A DNA stretch of 64,000 nucleotides from Sarocladium kiliense (lineage: Eukaryota; Ascomycota; Sordariomycetes; Hypocreales; Sarocladiaceae). Below the pieces are notes generated by a model. That model was not told the origin of the DNA and did no database searches. It saw only the letters and a program-made list of their open reading frames with translations. A program made the translations under genes and the position numbers. Below are positions 1 through 10,882 of this stretch, piece after piece (position 1 is the stretch's first letter; every line of letters begins with the position of its first letter). The DNA is taken from the NCBI GenBank assembly GCA_030734395.1, contig JAUZTG010000011.1, forward strand, positions 310,001 through 374,000, given 5' to 3'.

Positions 1-763
1 AGTGCTTTTCTACAGCTAGAAGTTGATTACTGTTGACCAGCCACGATAATGAATAAATGAGCCTGGCAATGCATCTTTTAAGTGATGTGAAGGAGGCTTT
101 TGAAAGCGATCTGATGTAAATACAAGGAGAGAACAAGCACCGAACACTGTCTTGTCCCGGCGTCTCCTGCAGTGGCACCACCCAAAACCTGCTAAGCCTC
201 TAAGCCTCTGAGGCCCCCTGTCCGTTGGCCCCAAGAGCCGCCTGCCGCTCCCCGATCGGTTCTGTCTGCCGCCTGAGAAAAATACTAGCACCTTCCTCCT
301 GTCTCTCGCTCCTCCCTCCCTTGCTTCACCATCGTCACCCACTCGCTTTCCTCATCGACTCGTCCTCTTCCTCGCATCACGCCTTGTGCTGCCTGTGGCC
401 ATTGTTTGTCTTCCGTCTCTCGCTTTTTAATACTCGTCTCTCTCGTTTGACGACCATCCAACATTCGCTTGGCTACTTTCTGCCCGACTTTCGCTACCAC
501 CCCTTTGGTTTCCCGTCCAACAAGCCACTCGTCTGGATTACCACCTTGGATTTCCTTCGACGAACAGCACCTACCTGTCGGCGCACATCGATTCACGCGT
601 CTCGGAACTTGGATAACACCTCGAAGACGACAAGTGAAAGCACTTCGACAATTTTCACGCTCGCTCGAGTTTTGCTACCGACCGTTGGCCGTTGCTTCTT
701 GATCCCAGGGGCTTCCCGTCGTGCCTGGCTCCGAATTTGAGTTTACAACGCCCGACACACACA
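1..763. other. intergenic / 5' leader, no gene seen
   Basis: Holds the pyrimidine-rich upstream region and probable 5' leader of the DUF7137-like gene. Open frames here (for example 225-740 on plus) have low-complexity Ser/Arg/Leu composition and no family resemblance, so I treat them as chance. Confidence 0.5.
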
Positions 764-1682
764 ATGCTTCCCACAACCTCCCTCCTCCAGCTGGCCGTGT
801 GCCTTTCGACCTTTGGGCGTTTTGTTGCTGCGTCGCCAGGACAGCTTCCAGGCTATGATGACTTGATTGCTCGCCAGGCTGATGAGTCTTGTATGTTTAC
901 CCTACGCAACATTCCAATCCCCGGTACTCAGGAACGGACCACACTAACTGACATCGATAGCGGCTACCACCGATGACCCTAAAGTTATTGAACCCACCGG
1001 CGATTCGGGAGACTCAGAGACAACTGCTGAGCCAGAGGCTACCAGAACAACCGGTCGATCTCGCACGACCGGTGCTGACCTCAATACCGCCGAGCCTGAG
1101 AGCAGTGGAGGCTCGAGAACCCGCTCCAGCAAGCCTACTCACACCGAATTCTCTCCTGATCTGCCCGCAGGTGGTGTGGAAATGCTCACTCCTACCCAAA
1201 TTGCTGGCTCGACTCCTCTCTACAAAATCGGCAATGAGATCGAGTGGGCTTGGAACTACACTTCTCTTCTTGGGACACCGACCGCTGTTGATGTTCTCGT
1301 TAGCTGTGCCACCGCTTCCGAGACCTGGACCCTATCAAGCAACATGTCATTTGCCACAAGCGTCAACTTCACCTGGGACACGACGAAGCAGCGCGATGAT
1401 ACTGAGCAGCCGCTACTGACCGAGCTCTACACCCTTATTGTCAAGGACTCTGATGCCGAGATCAGCGATTCTCCAGAAGCTGGTTACTTGGGCGCTTACT
1501 CCGGCTTCACTTTCGGCCTTTACGCCCCACAGCCGTACACGCCCATGGCTGACTGGAAGTGCATTGCCTGTGACTCTGCCGCTCCGAGCCTGAACAGCCA
1601 GGCTCTTGGTCTGGCAGTTTTCATGAGTCTCATTAGTGTTCTCAGCTTTACGTGGTTCGTTACCGGCCTTGGTCTGCAGTAA
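764..1682 (+). CDS. DUF7137-like secreted/membrane-anchored protein
   Basis: Two exons, 764-890 and 961-1682; the intron starts GTATGT, has a CTAAC branch site and ends TAG. The product is about 282 aa. It begins with a signal peptide (hydrophobic run over roughly residues 5-22). A Ser/Thr/Pro/Glu-rich linker follows, and then a globular region starting near a TPTQIAGSTPLYKIG motif that I recognise from fungal DUF7137 proteins. The last 25 residues form a hydrophobic helix ending two residues past it, which fits a GPI signal or a C-terminal membrane anchor. Several N-x-S/T sequons lie in the globular part. The start was chosen because it gives the signal peptide; the long upstream frame has none. 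Likely located at cell surface or in the secretory membranes; molecular function unknown. The family name is from memory of the motif. Confidence 0.72.
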
Positions 1683-2349
1683 AGCCGAAGGTTAATCTCA
1701 TGACTTTCACGTCATCAACTTTCTCTTTGCGATATATTTGCGAGTATTATCTTTCTCTTACATATTACTGGCAACGGCACCAAAAGAACCAACCCATGGC
1801 GGGAAAGCGCCGAAAGAAATCTGACAGATACTTGGAGCGCCATCCGATTAATCGACATGACTGTCCACGTCATTCATGGAGCCAGGTGAAATAGGGGAAA
1901 GGCTGGTTTTTGGGAGCAAAGCGGCGTTTTGAGCAGAATGGGACAAATGACCGGGTTGTTATCTTGGTTGTATTACTTGTCATTGGTATACTCTCCTTTT
2001 GGTGTTTTGTTGCTCTTCCTGGCGAGTTGGATACTGCGTTTTGCTTTGGGATTCGACTGCGGTTAAAAAGATCTGTTTGGGACCGAGGGGAGCATGATCT
2101 GGTACCATCTGATGGAGCATTTATAGTCAACTAGTCTGACGTGGCAAGACGGCCATTTTTCTGAATCATGACACCTAATTCTTATATACCTGTTCTGTCT
2201 GGCTTATGATGTCCCGTCGCTCGTCTTGAATTTCGCTGTCTTATGGTCATTGTGGAGTACATCATACCCGCTGTCTATTTGCAGCCCAAGAGTCTTCAAT
2301 ATACTCTAGCTTGTCCAGCACTGGTTCATATGTGCCCAAACAAACGCAT
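1683..2349. other. intergenic, no gene seen
   Basis: Lies between the converging 3' ends of the DUF7137-like gene and the CDK gene. It has moderately AT-rich stretches; I see no coding or RNA signal. Confidence 0.5.
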
Positions 2350-3830
2350 CTACACCATTCGTAAGGAGAACCCAGCTCCCCTTTCCTCCTTATCCCTGCC
2401 TCCGAAGATCCCACTGAAATCCACCTCTCCCAAGTCCACCGCCTCATCCCCCCTCCCCGGCGCATGCGGCTCTGCCCTTCTCCTCGTCCTCTCCTGTCCG
2501 GCCTTACTCGGAAACGTAGGGAACATGCTCTCCGGCTTAGGCTTGGGAGCGTCTTTCGTGAAGTAATCGTGTCTCAGCACGTCTTCGGCTGTGGGACGCT
2601 GGGAGGGGTCGAGAGAGAGGAGGGAGGAGAGGAGGGAGGTTGTGGCTGTTGTTTGGGAGGGGAAGCGGGCGCGGATTAGTTGGGTTGTTGAGGGGGATGG
2701 GGATGTTGTGCGGGGGAGACGGAGAGAGCGGGCGTTTGGGAGGCGGCGGAAGGAGGGCCAGGTTGTGTCTGTGGGAAAGCCGCAGAGCTCGAAGATGCGG
2801 GTGATTTGATCTGCTTCATTTTTCCCCTGCAGGAGAGGTTCCCGCGTGATGAGCTCCCCAAAGATACAGCCGACGCTCCACATATCCACCTCCCCTCCAT
2901 ACGTCTTCGCGCCCAGCAACAACTCCGGACTGCGATACCACAACGTGACGACCAGCTGCGTGAGCTTCTGCTGCTGTGAGGTGGGTGTGTTCTCGCTGGG
3001 GGGCGCATAGTAACGCGCCATGCCGAAGTCTGCGATTTTGAGAACGCCGCGGTTGTTGAGGAGAAGGTTTGACGTTTTGAGGTCGCGGTGGAGGATGTGG
3101 TGGGTGTGCAGATGGGAGAGGCCGGTTGTTAGTTGGAGGAGGAGGAGTTTGATCTCGGAGGCGAGGAAGGGAGAGGGCATGTCGTCGAGGATGGATTTGA
3201 GGTCGTGTTCCATGAATTCGAGGACGAGGAAGATGGAGCTGTGAAAGTTTGATGTTAGCAACGAAGAACCTGTGGGCGCGTAGAGAGGAGGGAGACGTAC
3301 TTGTCGAGCTTGGAGTGGTTGTCGCCAATGACCACTTCCTTCAGCTCAACCACGTTCTTGTGTCGACAGTCCTTCAAGATCTGAATCTCTCGCAGTCCAG
3401 TGACAGGCAATCCTCCTCTATCCGCCGCATCCAGCTTCAACCTCTTCAACGCGACAACCTCCCCTGTCTTCTTCTCCGTCGCCCTCGCAACCCACCCATA
3501 CGTGCCTTCCTCGATATCATTCAACTTATCATACTCCTCCACACTCCTCGCCATGCCCCACCCCCCTCTCTCGAAGCGTAGAAGCTTCGCTTGCGGCAGG
3601 TCTTTTCCATCTGTGCTTTGGCCATTGGTGGTGGTTGTCGTTGGATCGGGGGCGAGCTTCCTGCGTTTGGAGGGGCGATCGTCTTGACGTTCGGCTTCGA
3701 GCTTGGCAGCAGCTGCCGCGGCGGCTTTTTCTTGTTTTCTTCGGCGTTTCTCTTCTTTCTCGCGCTTGAGCTTTGCGTCGAGCTCGGCGTCTTCGGCGGC
3801 GTTCGCCCAGCGCGAGGCTTTGCTGGCCAT
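2350..3830 (-). CDS. CDK11/PITSLRE-type cyclin-dependent kinase
   Basis: Exons 3830-3301 and 3238-2350; the product is about 472 aa. N-terminal residues 1-75 form a Lys/Glu/Arg-rich, probably coiled, basic region, typical of CDK11-like kinases. The kinase domain runs from about residue 95. It has the glycine loop EEGTYG, the VALKRLK lysine and a cyclin-contact helix reading PVTGLRE in place of human PITSLRE. Further motifs are the catalytic HRDLKTSN, the DFG motif (IADFGMA), the activation-segment Thr in VVTLWYRSPELLLG, and DMWSVGCIFGEL. Known role of the family: nuclear Ser/Thr kinase paired with L-type cyclins, acting in transcription, splicing and cell-cycle control. The glycine loop has Trp where the family has Val (TYGW), see findings. 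C-terminal 70 residues are low complexity. The start is the ATG giving MASKASRWAN, directly before the charged region; longer upstream frames lack support. Confidence 0.9.
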
Positions 3831-4190
3831 GGCGGGCTGTGTTGACGCCAATCTCCCTCGCCTTGGTGGGTCGCTATGAGTCCTGCATAAGGTGAGGCTG
3901 TGATCCAGGGACTGGGATTGCGCTGCAGGGGTGATTGGAGCAGTCTGTGGTGTTTTGCGCAAGGTGCTGAGTGGCAATGGGGATGTTGGGAAGTCGATGC
4001 TGAGGAACGAAGTCGAGGTTGTGACGTAGTGGGGCCGCCGCAGCTGCTGGACAGGGCAGGCAGGGGCCGAAGCTATGAGAGCTTCACTTTTCAACATCCG
4101 AACTTCTCCCTGTCGACGGCACCGCGACAACAACCCCAGCAACATCATTGCCGCATATGCAGATGAGCCAATGACTATATTCACACTGCC

Positions 4191-5930
4191 ATGAGATCGC
4201 AAATTGCACAAAGGGCTCTGCGGCTGCAACCCTCAATCACATCTCCAGCTCTACGGCTGCGATGCCACCAGTCTCCTTACCCTCGCCTCATATCACGCTG
4301 CTTCTCAAGCTCGCCAGCAAGACGGGATGAAGCTGAGCGGAAATGGTCAACTCCTCTTGCCAAACAGCTCTTTGATGCCATTTCAGTATGATCCCACCAT
4401 TTCTGTCATTACTGCGCTATGCCTAACACATGTTGCAGATAACAGGCCCCATTCCCTTGGCCAGCTACATGCGCATGTGCCTTACGGGAGATGTGGGCGG
4501 TTACTACACTGGCGCCATTACTGCTGATGCATCCTCTGGAAGTGATGCTATACGTGACCAGTTCGGTAAGAAGGGCGACTTCATCACTTCGCCAGAGATC
4601 TCCCAGGTCTTTGGCGAGCTGCTTGGTGTGTGGTTCATTGCCGAGTGGATGAGCCAGGGGAGGCCTTCAGAAGGCGTGCAGATCATCGAAGTCGGACCTG
4701 GTCGGGGTACTCTCATGGATGATATGTTGAGGGTGAGTATCCAGCTGTCCAAGCTTGAGCCTGAGATTTGAGCTGACACACTGCATAGACGATTCAGCGC
4801 TTCCCAGCCATGGCCAACAGCATCGAGAGTATTGTCATGGTGGAAGCCAGCAAGGAGCTCCAAGTCGCACAGAAGAATCTCCTCTGCGGTCAGGATGCTG
4901 TTTCGACAGAGTCAGACTCTGGGAGCACGAGTGTGAGCAAGTATGGGGCCAAGCCCATCACCTGGACCGACAGCATCAAGTCCATCCCTATCGGTACGTC
5001 TCACCACCAGGCCTCTGCTCAACCATGTCTCCTCGAAGAACATCCGGCTGACATTTTATGCTTGTCATAGATCCTAAAAAGACGCCGTTTATCGTGGCTC
5101 ATGAGTTCTTCGACGCCCTACCTATCCACACCTTCCAGACCGCTGCCGCTGTTCCCAAACCGACGCCATCGCAAACCACCAAGCCTGATGGCAGACAGCC
5201 TCAGCCCTCATCAACGTCATCCACCACCACCTCCTCCTCCTCTTCAACCCTAGAATGGCGCGAAATGATGGTCGCTCCCGTCCCTCCAACCCCAACCACT
5301 CCTTCCCCCTCCCCCGAATTCCAACTCATCCTCTCCCCAGGCACAACCCGCCACTCCCGTTTCCTCCCCCAGACCTCCCCCCGCTACCACTCCCTCTCAA
5401 CAAACCCCTCCTCCATCATTGAAATCTGCCCCGACGCCTCTATCTACGCCACCGACTTCGCCTCCCGCATCGGCGGTTCTCCCACCCACCCAAAACCCCA
5501 CCCCTCCGGCGCAGCCCTCATCCTTGACTACGGCACCGCCTCCTCCGTCCCCGCCAACTCCCTCCGCGGCATCCGCGCCCATAAACTTGTGAACCCCTTC
5601 GAGGCTCCGGGTCTGGTCGATCTATCTGCGGATGTGGATTTCACGGCGGTAGCGGAGATCGCGTTGGGAGCGAGTGAAGGGGTGGAGGTTCATGGACCGG
5701 TTGAGCAGGCAGATTTCTTGGAGGCGATGGGGATTAGGGAGAGGGCGGGGGCGCTGGTGAAAAAGGGGAAGGATGGGGAGACGAGAGAGAGAATGGAGAC
5801 GGCGTGGAAGAGGTTGGTGGATAGGGGGGCTGAGGGGATGGGAAGGGTGTATAAGGCATTGGCGATTGTGCCGGAGAATGGGGGACGAAGGAGGCCGGTT
5901 GGATTTGGAGGAGATGTTGGTGGTTCGTAA
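4191..5930 (+). CDS. NDUFAF7/MidA-type protein arginine methyltransferase
   Basis: Exons 4191-4385, 4439-4732, 4789-4993 and 5071-5930; all joins keep frame and the product is about 517 aa. The first 45 residues are Arg/Ser-rich without acidic residues, a mitochondrial presequence. The body matches the SAM-dependent MidA (DUF185) family: a GPIPLASYMR segment, GGYYTG, FITSPEISQVFGELLG, the SAM-binding VGPGRGTLMDD, and AHEFFDALPIHTFQ. In animals this enzyme dimethylates an arginine of the NDUFS2 subunit and is needed for respiratory complex I assembly in the matrix; I infer the same role here. Around residues 230-280 there is a fungal-style Ser/Thr/Pro insertion whose DNA is a CCT/TCC low-complexity run. 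Four short introns with good consensus ends. Confidence 0.9.
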
Positions 5931-6362
5931 GAGCTGGATGTGTTGATTGTGGGGAGTGTACGTGTTTGGATACTTGTATAATCAGAAAGCCTGGTATGAT
6001 CAGGCCTGTACAACTCGTCGCGCATGACGTACCGCATCCCGGGTCCGGTTTTCACGTCCCTCAAAACGCAAGCCGGGCAAGTCATAAGATATAGAAATGT
6101 TACTATGAATGATTTCGTGAATAAGGTCTTGTGTGTAATCCTCCCATGACCAAATGCCAGATCCCACCTCTATCCCTCCTTTCATCTCCTCTCAGCCCAA
6201 GAGCAGAATTGGGCTACAAACGAGGAAGCATGATCGTACAGAACCCCATCCTCCAACCAACTCATCTACAACCGCAGCGCCCCCTGCCATTACGAAGAAA
6301 GGGAATATAAAAAGAGAGAGATAGAGAACAACAAACACTGAAGACCATTTCCACAATTCCGT
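5931..6362. other. intergenic between convergent genes
   Basis: Shared 3' flank of the NDUFAF7-type gene (plus) and the PTM1-type gene (minus). No coding sequence recognised. Confidence 0.5.
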
Positions 6363-8394
6363 CTACTTGGTCTTCACGAGTTTCGCGTTCTCCTCGTCAC
6401 TGTCCACGTCGGACATCCTGTCTCCATCCTCACCAACTGCGAAGATTGTCTCGCCGTCCATTGAGTCGCGAGGTACATGCCTTGGCTGTGTATCCCTAGC
6501 AGCCGCTGAAGAAGCCCCCGGGAACTGCGACGACGATGATCCGCCAGGCTGCACCGACGCACCGACGGTAGCGCCTCCATTCGTAGCTGCTGCGCCGTCC
6601 TTCTTGCCCGTGACACCTGCTTCCTCATCATCTGAATCATCAGGCATACCAATATCCCCGATCTCGAAGTTGCCATCGTCGTCCTGGGCAATCTCATCAG
6701 ACATGGCGAAACGACGGTTATTGGATGTCGGTCGCCAGATATATGCGATCCAAGCCACGTCGAGGAAGTAGACGATGAGCGGCCAGCCGTCAAGGACGAA
6801 CCAGCGGGTCTTCCAGTGGAAGGGGACGAAGTCTGGGTCGTCGTAGCCGACGAAGGTGAAGCTGTTGAAGACGATGAAGCCGAAAATGGCAATGATGGTG
6901 GCGAGGATGGCCCACCAGAGCTTCTTGTACATGAGCTCTTTGGCGTGTTGACGACGTTCGCGGAGGTCTTTGAGGGTGAGGTTTAGAGAGTTGAGGGTCC
7001 AGACGTAGAAGCCGGTCATGGTTCCAGCAAGCGGGAGCATGACCAGGAAGACGAACAGGCCTGTTCAAAGTCAGTTGGCCATCTTGACGCGAGGTTGTAA
7101 GGCGTATTCGAGGGCAAAAATACTTACCGACGTTCTCAGGAGAGACGACCAGATTCGTGATAGAGTATGCCAGACCGAAGACGAAGTGCGCAGCAGCGAG
7201 CCATCGAACGTGGATCATGGTCCGTCCAAGAGTTGGCTTGACGACACCATAACCCATGCAAACGATAAGCAAGAGGAAGAACGAGAAAGAGTTTCGAGCT
7301 GCGTTGAGGATGCCCACTAGAATCAGTAGGACCCTAGTGCCAGCATTTGTACCGTGTCGGTTCTCTTGTTCTGATGAGTTGTTAGCCAAATGGTCATTGT
7401 AATTCGTTGGGGTTTGTAGACGTACCGTAGTAACCCCAGGTCACGAACATCTCCACCACTAGGAAGACCAGGATCGCGGTGATGTAGTTCTGGACCGCCA
7501 CTACGTATGCCGTTAGCCAATTTCATCCCATCTTCAAAATGCATTCGCAACCCACGGATATCATGACGATGCTGGTAGTAAAGGAAACCCCAATAACAAG
7601 CCAGCAACGCATACACAACCGTAATACCACCGTAAAACGGCAGCTTCGGGATCTGTGTAGCAGAAAGCTCGCCATAGGCATTCCGCCACTCCACTACAGC
7701 CTTGTACTCGTCAACATTGAACGGACTCGTGAACAAGCAGTAGTATCCAGTCTTCTTGATCTGATACTTGACGGGCTTCGGGTTCGATAGGTCGACGGCG
7801 GTCGTGAGGATCTGAGACTTGGCCTTGTCGGTGGCATTAGCTGCGACGATGTACTCGCCGATCTCGGTCTTGTTGCATTCGTTCTTCTTGATGCGGGATT
7901 CGTCGCAGAGCGCCATCATCTGGGAAGAGTTAGTGTTTACATGGGAGAGGTTGTACCTGTGGCAGGAGACGGACCTTGGTGTATCCGTTGGGACTGGGGA
8001 CGCCGACGTAGTCCTGGTCTCTCCATTCGAAGATGATCATGCTGGCGACTGGTTTGTCGGTCTTGGACTTGTCGGTCAAGAACTTGACTTCGATGAAGGG
8101 GTCGACAGGCCCGCCCCATGTTTTGCGGCCGTACATGCCTACATATCCTGTGTCAATGCGATAGGCTCGGGACAAGGACGGGACTAAGTGTGACCAACCT
8201 GTGCAATAGTATCCATTTTCCTCCGTTTGGTCCTGCATCGCATTATCCCAATTAGCCATCACAACCCCAATGCATCAAGTCCGTCTGTGGACGGCACAGC
8301 GTCCAGGCTCAGGTCTCCTTACAAGTTCCATCTCCAAGGCCTGGGCTGTCCAAGTGAACAGCCCAAGGGCCAACAGCCCCGAAAGGAACTTCAT
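6363..8394 (-). CDS. PTM1/GPR107-type seven-transmembrane Golgi protein
   Basis: Seven exons on the minus strand: 8394-8323, 8232-8199 (34 nt), 8147-7975, 7919-7556, 7500-7426, 7370-7128 and 7060-6363, giving about 552 aa. The third donor is ambiguous: a GTACAA site 18 nt further on would add six residues. The N-terminus is a signal peptide. Next comes a luminal domain with the family motif TWGGPVDPF and a segment with paired Cys. Seven hydrophobic helices follow (about residues 190-430), including a YYQHRHDI / AVQNYITA junction. The cytosolic tail is acidic with D/E/S runs. Lung-7TM (PTM1, GPR107/108) proteins sit in Golgi and endosomes and have been linked to trafficking and recycling. Start fixed by the signal peptide. 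It shares a divergent promoter with the cyclophilin gene. Confidence 0.88.
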
Positions 8395-8890
8395 CCCGTG
8401 CTACTATCTGCCGGAGCAAAGCCGGGTTGCGGGACTTATATCGTTGTCGGTTCGTCGTCGAAAGGGGGGTGTTGACCTTGCAGGGAGCTGGGGGGTTTCG
8501 TTGGCTGGCGCAAACTAGACGACCATGACAGAAGTGGCCCAGGGTCGGCGTTGCAGGGTTCAAAGCCACTTAATGACAGGCGTTGAATAGCTCAGTGAGA
8601 GATCTCCTAGCTCAAGGCCCAGTGAGATGCGATCGAGAGGATTGAGGTTGTCGGATTCGATGTCGAGGATGCAAGTCGTCGTTGGCTGCTGGTGCTGCTG
8701 GAGATGCGAGGTGGCAGCTTTGGGCCCGGTTTATAGTGGAGAGGCCGCCAAAGCTGCGTAATGCAGGCCACCACCCAAACGAAGACCCTTGCATCACTTT
8801 GCGGTCGGCCTTAGCTCCAACTTCAACTTCAACCTCACCTCGTTCCACCTCCTGCTGCCATTGCTGCAATTCCACCAACACACCGCAACA
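8395..8890. promoter_or_regulatory. bidirectional promoter region
   Basis: About 0.5 kb separates the divergent starts of the PTM1-type gene (minus) and the U-box cyclophilin gene (plus), so both promoters must be here. The cyclophilin side is CT/CA-rich just before its ATG. I see no TATA box or other defined element. Confidence 0.5.
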
Positions 8891-10814
8891 ATGGGTAAAG
8901 GCACCGACAAGCTCTACGTAAGCCAATTGCACCATTATTACTCTCCTTCGCATTCACATCAACTAACCACTAACCTCCTCCCGCAGATCACACACTCCGA
9001 ATGGAACTCAAGTGACGCCTACTCCGCCAGCAGCGGCGCAAACACGAACAAATCATCCTCAGCCTCCTCCCTCCCCTTTCGTCGCCTGCCCTTCAACTTC
9101 TGCGCCGCCTCACTCCAACCATTCAAGAATCCCGTCTGTACACCCTCTGGCACAATCTTCGACGTAGAAGTCATCTCAGCCTGGCTCGAGAAGCATCCCA
9201 ACACCAACCCTGTCGACGGCGAACCTTTACAAAAACGCGATCTCATCCGGCTCGAATTCGCCCGCAATGCCGAAACCGATCCTAACTCTTCTGAGCCTGG
9301 CATGTCCGACGGCAAGGGCGCTCTCATCGATCCGGTGACTTACAAAGTCTTCACGGATAATACACATATTGTTGCAATTCGCCATGGCTCGTATGCAAAC
9401 GTCTTCGCATGGGACACCGTCCACCGCATGAATATCAAAGCAAAACTTTGGCAAGACCTCGTCGACGACCAACCCTTTACCCGCGCAGACATAATCACTC
9501 TCCAAGACCCCCAGAATGCCGCTAGTCGCAGCCTCGATCAGTTCAAATACCTTCGCGACGGCGGCTCCGCGCAGCTCACCCCCGCGCAGGAAGAGGAACA
9601 ACGCAACGCGAGCGGTATCAACGCTGCTTCTCTAGGGAACATGGGCGACAAGGTTCTTCGCGCACGTGCGGCAGTCGAGAAAGCTCGAAAGGCGCGTGAA
9701 GCAGGCGCAGACGTCAACCGATCGACCACAACCCTCACGAAACGTGATCCCACCACCGGCGCATTACAAACCACCACCACGCGCCAGCCTTTGATTCAAG
9801 ATAAGAAGTTAGCTGTAAACTCCGCAGCCTACACGACTGGTAAAGCCGCCGCCAGTTTCACCAGCACAGGCTTGACTCCAGAGACCAGTGGCGAGCGTGC
9901 GCTTCTGACAGATGAAGAGTTCATGCTGAAGCCGAAGCGAGTCAAGGCCAAGGGCTACGCGCGGATGGAGACAAACCTTGGAGATCTGACAATTGAATTA
10001 CAGACAGAGACGGCGCCAAGGGCTGTTTGGAACTTCATCAAGCTGGCGCAGAAGGGGTACTACCGTGGGGTAGCCTTCCACCGGAACATCCCCGGGTTTA
10101 TGATCCAGGGCGGCGATCCGTCAGGGACAGGCAAGGGCGGCGCAAGTATATGGGGCAAGTACTTCAACGATGAGTTTGATGGGCCTTTGACTCACGATGC
10201 CCGAGGTATTCGTAAGTTCATTCTTGTTCTCCTCACATCTACTCGTACAAGTCATCCTATCCAAAACAACAAGATAGCTAACAAGCATGCGCTGTATAGT
10301 CTCCATGGCCAACAAGGGAAAGAACACCAACTCAAGCCAATTCTTCTTCACCTACAAGCCCACCCCGCATCTGGACCGCAAGCACACCATCTTCGGTCGC
10401 ATCACCGGCGGCATGGATATTCTGGCCAAAATGGAGAACGTCCCTACAGACGGGTCCAATCGTCCGCTCAATAAGATTGTCATCAAGGACATTGTAGTCT
10501 TCGTCGACCCATTCGAGGAGTTTCAGAAACAGCGTCAGGAACAAGAGAGTCGACAGGCGCGACAGGAAGAGATTCGTCGCCAAGGAGGCACCGAAGATGA
10601 CAAGACCACCTGGACCGGCAAGCGCATACGTGCTGACGGCACTATAGAGGCAGCTGACACAAGGGAGAGCGTTGGAAAGTACCTCAAGGCTGCCCCCACG
10701 CAGGATGATATCCCTCCCAACGAGGCAGATGTTGATGATGTGGCCACCTGGGAAGGACCGGCGCGCAAGAAGATGAAAGCGGGCGGTGGATTCGGTAACT
10801 TTGATGGGTGGTGA
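8891..10814 (+). CDS. U-box/cyclophilin peptidyl-prolyl isomerase (PPIL2/CYP60 type)
   Basis: Exons 8891-8917 (nine codons), 8987-10211 and 10300-10814; the product is about 588 aa. The N-terminus MGKGTDKLYITHSEW is characteristic of the PPIL2/Cyp60 family. A U-box follows (about residues 40-110: PFNFCAASLQPFKNPVCTPSG, then FDVEVISAWLEKHPNTNPVDGEPL). A linker leads to a C-terminal cyclophilin domain (about residues 330-480) with FHRNIPGFMIQGGDP, GKGGASIWG, SMANKGKNTNSSQFF and HTIFGRITGG. The last 100 residues are charged, ending in KKMKAGGGFGNFDGW. Known role: nuclear, spliceosome-associated prolyl isomerase with ubiquitin-ligase-type U-box. Positions used by canonical cyclophilins (FHR, QGGD, SQFF) are present, though the canonical drug-binding Trp region reads HTIFG. 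Convergent with the regulator downstream, 68 bp apart. Confidence 0.93.
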
Positions 10815-10882
10815 GCTGCGGCCAATTCAATAAAGCAAGCCCAGCGCGTTTCAATGAAACGAAAGAACCAGACACGTTGCGG

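Noticed and set aside
225..740. 171-codon frame in front of the DUF7137-like gene
   Set aside because: Low-complexity Ser/Leu/Arg translation, no family motif, overlaps likely 5' leader.
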